From Methanobacterium sp. SMA-27 (GTDB lineage: Archaea; Methanobacteriota; Methanobacteria; Methanobacteriales; Methanobacteriaceae), in assembly GCF_000744455.1 (NCBI RefSeq), contig NZ_JQLY01000001.1:2014501-2078500 (forward strand): a DNA stretch of 64,000 bases, read 5' to 3'. The number at the start of each line of letters is the position of its first letter. Position 1 is the first letter of the stretch. The position numbers and the translations under genes are program-made. Shown here one piece after another: positions 59,301 to 64,000 of this stretch. The notes under the pieces are model-generated. The model searched no databases and was not told where the DNA came from. It saw only the letters and a list, made by a program, of their open reading frames with translations.

Positions 59301-59813
59301 TCACTCCCCAGGATTCTCAGTTGTTTTTAATGTATAATATCGTGATGCCCCACAATTAGTGCACCATATTTTAGCTTTATTTTTATCTATCCGTATTCTT
59401 TGTACTGCTTTTTCATCACAATAAAAACAGGGAACTTCCTTTTCAAGCAACCATGGCTCTGCTTTTTCATCTGTTTTCTTCTTATTGCCACCGTAGCTTA
59501 CAATTATTCTTCTAATTGGAACTTCCAATATGGTATATTTTTCTCCTTCAAGGGATTCTTGTACAGATTCAACAATATTATCAACTCTATCCTCATCAAC
59601 AACGCTACATACTAATACAGCGTCTTGCGCATAATCTCTTATTAAGCCTATTGTAGATTTTGGGTCTTCTTTTATTGAAAAACCTTTCCAATCTTGAGGA
59701 GACATTCCTTTATACTCTAAAATGTAAAAACCAGTTATTCCTGCATCCGTAAGGGCGTTAATGGCCTTTCCCAGATTTTCAATCTCAACAAAGACACGAA
59801 GATGTACCTTCAA
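59301..59813 (-). CDS. P-II/MJ1244-like sensor domain fused to a zinc ribbon
   Basis: A 170-residue protein whose N-terminal 110 residues look like the ferredoxin-like P-II/ACT type fold ([53 protein letters not shown]), similar to MJ1244-type proteins of unknown function. A C-terminal zinc ribbon has CFYCDE and [11 protein letters not shown]. The TTG start 59813 is preferred because GGTGAT lies four bases upstream, whereas the GTG at 59822 overlaps it. It is followed by the free-standing ribbon protein, suggesting both recognise the same partner. Confidence 0.65.
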   Translation of the reverse strand: MKVHLRVFVEIENLGKAINALTDAGITGFYILEYKGMSPQDWKGFSIKEDPKSTIGLIRDYAQDAVLVCSVVDEDRVDNIVESVQESLEGEKYTILEVPIRRIIVSYGGNKKKTDEKAEPWLLEKEVPCFYCDEKAVQRIRIDKNKAKIWCTNCGASRYYTLKTTENPGE

Positions 59814-59986
59814 GCTAATCACCTATTATAATATTCTGTAAAACTTATCTTAATAATTTATCTGTTACCATTAAAATAATAAAAAATTGACAAAATATTA
59901 AATTTGTTGATATGAATCTTCTCCATAACTTTATGCAATTTGAATATAGATTATTAATATTATGTATATTGTCGAGAGGTGATTAA

Positions 59987-61165
59987 ATGACTGATTTCGA
60001 TGTAAATAGAAATTCAGGATCATTCTGGATGAAAACATGCCCTAAAACAAATTTTAATCCTCTTAAAAATGGATTAAAGGTTGATACTGTAATACTCGGG
60101 GGAGGAATTGCAGGAATCACTACAGCAACACTATTAAAAGATTTAGGGTACAGTATCGCGATAATAGAGTCAGATAGAATTGTAAAAGACGTTACTTTAG
60201 GTACGACTGCTAAAATTAGCGTTGCACCCAATATGATATATAATAACCTAATAAAAAATTTAGGTCAAGTTAAAGCCCAAATGTATGCCACAGCAAATGG
60301 AAAAGCCTTGGAAAAAATAGGAGATATAGTATTTAATAAAAAAATAGAATGTGAATTCCATCGCACTCCCCTCTACATTTACACAGAGTCTCAGGATAAA
60401 GTTGAAAAAATAAAAGAAGAATTTCTAGCAGCAAAAAAACTTCAACTACCTGTTTCCTACACCAATAACATCCCATTACCTTTTAAAACTATAGCTGGGC
60501 TAAAGTATGAAAATCAAGCCCAATTTCATCCACGAAAATATCTTCTTGGGTTGGCTGAGGATTTAAATGGTGAAAATAATTACATCTTTGAAAAAACTCG
60601 TGCAATTACCGTTAAAGAAGGTGCTATTAATGAAGTTGTTACTGATAAAGGATCTATATTTGCAGATAACGTGGTAATTACAACCCACACCCCTGTTTAT
60701 GATCCTGATAATTTGAAATCCCATTTGCATCCTGCTAGATCCTATGTTCTTGATTTATATATTAATGGAGAGTTTCCAGATGGAATGTTTATTGATTTTG
60801 ACCCTGTTCATACCTACCGCACAACACCAACTGAAAAGGGTACACTAATAATAGTTGCCGGAGAACACAGTGATATGCGGGTACAAAATCTGAATGAATA
60901 TTATATGCGTCTAGAAAACTATGCACGCGAACATTTGGATATTAAATCTATTGAGTATCGTTGGTCTAGCCATGATAATAGCAGTGATGATGGTTTGCCA
61001 CTGATTGGTAAGACTTCATCTGAAAATATATACGTTGCAACGGGTTTTGGTTTTTGGGGAATGAATAATGGAACTACATCTGCAATGATTATTTCTGACA
61101 TGATTGATGGTAAAAATAACCCTTTAATAACTCTATTTGATCCATTGAGGTTCAAATCAGGATAA
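59987..61165 (+). CDS. FAD-dependent oxidoreductase (DAO family, YhfW-like without Rieske)
   Basis: A 392-residue flavoprotein beginning with SFWMKTCPKTNFNPL and the FAD loop VILGGGIAGITTATLL (about residues 35-50), ending with DDGLPLIGK and VATGFGFWGMNNGTTSA. The layout matches bacterial YhfW-type oxidoreductases, which continue into a C-terminal Rieske iron-sulfur domain. Here the chain stops at the linker (PLITLFDPLRFKSG), so the Rieske part is missing. GAGGTGAT lies directly before the ATG. The substrate is unknown. Confidence 0.75.
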   Translation: MTDFDVNRNSGSFWMKTCPKTNFNPLKNGLKVDTVILGGGIAGITTATLLKDLGYSIAIIESDRIVKDVTLGTTAKISVAPNMIYNNLIKNLGQVKAQMYATANGKALEKIGDIVFNKKIECEFHRTPLYIYTESQDKVEKIKEEFLAAKKLQLPVSYTNNIPLPFKTIAGLKYENQAQFHPRKYLLGLAEDLNGENNYIFEKTRAITVKEGAINEVVTDKGSIFADNVVITTHTPVYDPDNLKSHLHPARSYVLDLYINGEFPDGMFIDFDPVHTYRTTPTEKGTLIIVAGEHSDMRVQNLNEYYMRLENYAREHLDIKSIEYRWSSHDNSSDDGLPLIGKTSSENIYVATGFGFWGMNNGTTSAMIISDMIDGKNNPLITLFDPLRFKSG

Positions 61166-61169
61166 AATA

Positions 61170-61185
61170 TTTATATATTTATAAA
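61170..61185 (+). promoter_or_regulatory. TATA box of the cbiS-cobS operon
   Basis: TTTATATATTTATAAA lies about 27-42 bases before the ATG at 61212, so transcription should start within a few bases of the GTGATGG ribosome binding site. Confidence 0.5.
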
Positions 61186-61211
61186 TTCTTTAGTTATCAA
61201 GGTGTGATGGA

Positions 61212-62288
61212 ATGAAAACAAATATTTGTATAGATGATATTAAGATTAAAAAAGATAAACATACCACGGTATTTTACAGAGATAATGGGTTTCAGACCAT
61301 TGGAAATTCTACAATTGGAAATGGAATTGGATATGTGAAGTCAATTGTATATCATGGAATGGAAAATCGAGAACAACCTCTTCCCTATACTTTTGGTGAA
61401 GTTAATGATGAAGAAATTTTTAAAGAAAAAAATGAATATTTAAATGCAATTTTTGAGTTTAATGAAGTTGAAAAACCTATTGCTGCAATATTAAGCCCCA
61501 TAGATAAGGTTAACTTTGAAGCTGTAAACACAACTAATATTACAGCACTTGTAAATGTGTATCCCGGAAGTAAATTGTTTTTAAGTATTCTATTATTTGT
61601 AAACTATGACCTTGATTCAAAAACTCTTGTAAGAATTTTAAAATCCACAATAGACTCTAAATCCGCAGCTTTATGGGATATGGGTGTTATAAATCATTTT
61701 TCATTTGATCCGCTTGATCTTGAGGATAATGAATCAATTATTATAGCATCTACTGGTTCTGCAGAAGTTGTATCTCCTGAATTAGTTAATGAACTGGTTA
61801 AAGATGTGCAAATAAATGTTAGACAAGCAGTTAAAAACGCTTTGAGTCATAATGGTTATCCAAAAGATGTTCTAGAATATATGAAGGATGTAGGTGTAGA
61901 GGTTGATGATCTTGTAGATGCAGGTATGGAACTGGTTGTAGGTGTTGAAGAAACACCAGAAATCAGTGAAAAACTTAGAAAACAAATTTATCATTCTCTA
62001 GAGGACCTTAACGTGGTATCATTCATAATTGCAGGTATCAGGCTTGAAGAAGACTATGAAAAACATAGGGTTCTTGGAGTTGATGTTGATGATGATCCTG
62101 CATATCTATATTCAGACGAGGTTTTTGGAATGTCGGTTGCAAATCAAATAGCTGGTACCAAAGCAATTTTCAACTTTAAAAGATATGATGAGGCCAAACC
62201 TGGAATTATTAGTAAATTAGGTCCTGTTCTTGATGATGTATTCGCAGGTCTTGTTGCGGGATGTATGTCGAAAATATTTGAAGTTTAA
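61212..62288 (+). CDS. cbiS: Bifunctional adenosylcobinamide hydrolase / alpha-ribazole phosphatase
   Basis: A 358-residue fusion. The N-terminal part (about 1-200) is a CbiZ-type amidohydrolase that trims corrinoids for salvage ([20 protein letters not shown]). The C-terminal part (about 215-358) is the CobZ/PgpA-like phosphatase that dephosphorylates alpha-ribazole phosphate ([31 protein letters not shown]). This fusion is known as CbiS in methanogens. cobS starts 14 bases later, completing two adjacent steps of cobamide salvage in one operon. Confidence 0.85.
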   Translation: MKTNICIDDIKIKKDKHTTVFYRDNGFQTIGNSTIGNGIGYVKSIVYHGMENREQPLPYTFGEVNDEEIFKEKNEYLNAIFEFNEVEKPIAAILSPIDKVNFEAVNTTNITALVNVYPGSKLFLSILLFVNYDLDSKTLVRILKSTIDSKSAALWDMGVINHFSFDPLDLEDNESIIIASTGSAEVVSPELVNELVKDVQINVRQAVKNALSHNGYPKDVLEYMKDVGVEVDDLVDAGMELVVGVEETPEISEKLRKQIYHSLEDLNVVSFIIAGIRLEEDYEKHRVLGVDVDDDPAYLYSDEVFGMSVANQIAGTKAIFNFKRYDEAKPGIISKLGPVLDDVFAGLVAGCMSKIFEV

Positions 62289-62302
62289 ATTGGAGGATAA
62301 TC

Positions 62303-63091
62303 ATGTCAATATTAAATGATCAGAATGATGAATCCAAAAAAGAAGGAAGTAAGATAAATGGTTTCTTTGGTTTGATATCCTTCTCAACAATAATCCCGAT
62401 TAATATTCATACAAGCATCAAGGAAATGGCAACTTACACATGGGCTTGGCCAATAATTGGTGCAGCAATTGGAATAATTGTTGGTGCCTTTGGATTTTTA
62501 CTTGTTGATCTGATGCATCTACCCCAATTGATAGCAGCAGCAATGATTTATAGTTTTTCAATTTGGTTCACTGGCTTCCATCATCTTGATGGCCTTATAG
62601 ACTTTGGAGATGGGATGATGGTCCATGGAACCCCTGAAAAAAAAATAGATGTCATGAGGGACAAACGAATTGGTACAGGAGGTATGGCCTATCTTCTAAT
62701 TGTAGGTCTTATCACACTTACAGCCATAGCATCAATTCCCATAGGAGTTATTTTCTATATAATTCTTATTTCAGAAATAGCTGCAAAAATGGGCATTGTT
62801 AGCTGTGCAACATTTTCTAAACCATTCCCCAATGGTACCGGAAAATATTTCATTGAAGCCATGAACAAGAAAATTTTATTCTTATCATTTATTCTAACAT
62901 CCACAATTGGATTTCTTGTGTTTAATACAATAGGGATAATTGGAGTAGCAATGGGTATTTTATCAGGTGTTTTAATTGCATTAATTGCAAAGAAAAACTT
63001 TAAATGGGCTACAGGAGATGTTTTAGGTACATCAAATGAAGTTGCAAGGATGCTAGCACTTTTGATCATGGTGGCGATGTTTACAATCTGA
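62303..63091 (+). CDS. cobS: Adenosylcobinamide-GDP ribazoletransferase
   Basis: A 262-residue membrane enzyme that joins adenosylcobinamide-GDP to alpha-ribazole. The catalytic Asp-rich segment is HHLDGLIDFGDGMMVHG (about residues 93-109), and FSKPFPNGTGKYF follows. Six or so hydrophobic helices are present. It follows cbiS with a GGAGGAT ribosome binding site, and its position after CbiS supports cooperation in cobamide assembly. Confidence 0.92.
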   Translation: MSILNDQNDESKKEGSKINGFFGLISFSTIIPINIHTSIKEMATYTWAWPIIGAAIGIIVGAFGFLLVDLMHLPQLIAAAMIYSFSIWFTGFHHLDGLIDFGDGMMVHGTPEKKIDVMRDKRIGTGGMAYLLIVGLITLTAIASIPIGVIFYIILISEIAAKMGIVSCATFSKPFPNGTGKYFIEAMNKKILFLSFILTSTIGFLVFNTIGIIGVAMGILSGVLIALIAKKNFKWATGDVLGTSNEVARMLALLIMVAMFTI

Positions 63092-63199
63092 TTTTATTTA
63101 AGTTTTTAAATCAGAGTAGTATACTCCTAAAATATTTCAAGTTAATATTTGTCTATATTTATAAAATGAGAATTTTATGATTTCAAGGAATGGTAAAAA

Positions 63200-63754
63200 A
63201 TGAAGGTTAATGTTTTAAGACTAGATCACAGGAGGGTCAGGGATGCCAGAATAACAACTCATGTTTGTTTGACAGCAAGGGCATTTGGGGCTTCTAAAGT
63301 TATATTAAGCGGAGATCAAGATAAAAAAATAATGGAAAATGTTAGAGATGTTGTAAAACGTTGGGGTGGGAACTTCGAAATTGATTATTGCAAAAGATGG
63401 GATAAATTCATAGATGACTGGAAACGAAATGGCGGAGAAGTAATTCATCTCACAATGTATGGTGAAGCTGTTCAAAATATAACTGGCAAAATACGTGAAT
63501 CAACAAAGGACAAACTGGTTGTTGTGGGAGGTTCACGGGTTCCTTCAAAGGTTTACCAAGAATCAGATTGGAATGTTTCTGTAACCAATCAACCCCACTC
63601 AGAGGTTGCAGCTCTTTCTATATTCTTACATACACTATTTGATGGGAAAGAATATGAAATAGACTTTAAAAACAGTGAATTAAAGATTATTCCCACTGCA
63701 CATGGTAAAAAGGTATTAACAAAATATAAAAATTCTGAGATTGATGATCAATAG
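63200..63754 (+). CDS. trm56: tRNA (cytidine(56)-2'-O)-methyltransferase
   Basis: A 184-residue archaeal Trm56, a SPOUT-type methyltransferase that methylates C56 of the tRNA T-loop. The beginning VNVLRLDHRRVRDARITTHV and the C-terminal knot VVVGGSRVPSKVYQ with NQPHSEVAALSIFLH are diagnostic. A TATA-like CTATATTTATAAA lies at about 63151-63165. It converges with the partial sugar dehydrogenase gene. Confidence 0.92.
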   Translation: MKVNVLRLDHRRVRDARITTHVCLTARAFGASKVILSGDQDKKIMENVRDVVKRWGGNFEIDYCKRWDKFIDDWKRNGGEVIHLTMYGEAVQNITGKIRESTKDKLVVVGGSRVPSKVYQESDWNVSVTNQPHSEVAALSIFLHTLFDGKEYEIDFKNSELKIIPTAHGKKVLTKYKNSEIDDQ

Positions 63755-63775
63755 TTTTAAAACTCGGACTATCCA

Positions 63776-64000
63776 TCAATTAACTTTGATCCTTATGATT
63801 TTATCGTCTCCAATTTGAGGTATACCTCTTCCATCCCTATTGGAAGTGCAGATATAGATGTATCCATCATGCACAACTGCATCCCGAATTCTTCCTAATT
63901 GGGTAAACAGTGCATTTTGTCCAATGATGCTTGTGCCATTATTTGAAAGACTTATCTCCCTTAATTGAGAACCTCTGAGCCCTGCAACATAGAGTTTGTT
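63776..64000 (-). CDS. PQQ-type glucose/sorbosone dehydrogenase-like protein, partial
   Basis: Only the last 74 residues are in the window; the N-terminus lies beyond 64000. The visible part (NKLYVAGLRGSQLREISL, LGRIRDAVVHDGYIYICTSNRDG, GDDKIIRIKVN) matches the end of the beta-propeller of PQQ-dependent sugar dehydrogenase-like proteins. Whether the archaeal protein binds PQQ is unknown. The stop is TGA at 63776-63778, 21 bases after the end of trm56. Confidence 0.75.
   Translation of the reverse strand, partial: NKLYVAGLRGSQLREISLSNNGTSIIGQNALFTQLGRIRDAVVHDGYIYICTSNRDGRGIPQIGDDKIIRIKVN

Overview
The window reads as a chromosomal segment of a hydrogenotrophic methanogenic archaeon of the order Methanobacteriales, most like Methanobacterium. 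The DNA is strongly AT-rich. Ribosome binding sites are mostly GGTGAT, GGAGG or GGTGCT types, and promoters carry archaeal TATA boxes. The gene set is archaeal: a complete nine-gene A1Ao ATP synthase operon with a duplicated proteolipid, TiaS, a Thg1-like protein, Trm56, QueC for archaeosine, inositol-phosphate synthase, a CofA-like lactaldehyde dehydrogenase, CbiS/CobS, PycB, UPF0216 and a YcaO protein. Genus-level placement is inference from gene content and spelling, not from a database search.

Layout. 1-9.3 kb: a YcaO protein cut by the window edge, a site-2 protease, a HIT protein, an M24 peptidase, a TadC-like pilus assembly protein with a class III signal-peptide pilin, aldehyde dehydrogenase, a beta-lactamase-fold nuclease-like protein and a tRNA-binding protein. 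9.3-18.5 kb: PRC-barrel and aspartate dehydrogenase operon, Thg1-like protein, JAMM protein, SerA, a YbjQ/TIM-barrel pair, the decayed tail of an EFR1-type ferredoxin, a tiny membrane protein, and an HTH regulator back-to-back with TiaS. 18.6-22.7 kb: a four-gene carboxylic-acid cluster (MmgE/PrpD, U32-like, class I fumarase alpha, citryl-CoA lyase-like) whose joint role I cannot name. 22.8-32.0 kb: the ATP synthase operon ahaHIKECFABD plus one extra gene.

32-44.9 kb: helical hypotheticals, UPF0216 with a small membrane protein, an ATP-grasp enzyme, tRNA-Gln(UUG), a stand-alone Cas4/Dna2-like nuclease coupled to a coiled-coil protein, UbiA, a membrane histidine kinase, a YkgJ protein, a methyltransferase, an ABC exporter, a metallo-beta-lactamase/rhodanese protein and TspO. 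45-49.4 kb: AlkD-like, a GyrI-like and PadR pair facing a secreted-type hydrolase across a region with two inverted repeats, and two further membrane proteins. 49.7-56.2 kb: inositol-phosphate synthase, a GT-C-like membrane protein, PycB, a decayed TnpB element sitting directly on the pycB 3' end, and a frameshifted roadblock/LC7 gene. 56.4-64 kb: QueC, LarC, a cytosine deaminase-like enzyme, two proteins sharing a zinc ribbon, an oxidoreductase apparently lacking a Rieske tail, the CbiS-CobS pair, Trm56 and a window-cut sugar dehydrogenase.

Most genes are ordinary for the order. The parts that best repay attention are the 18.6-22.7 kb carboxylic-acid cluster, the Cas4-like/coiled-coil pair without CRISPR, the pilin/TadC pair, the P-II-like/zinc-ribbon pair, and three broken genes (EFR1 tail, TnpB, roadblock). 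No CRISPR array, rRNA gene, integrase or prophage was seen.
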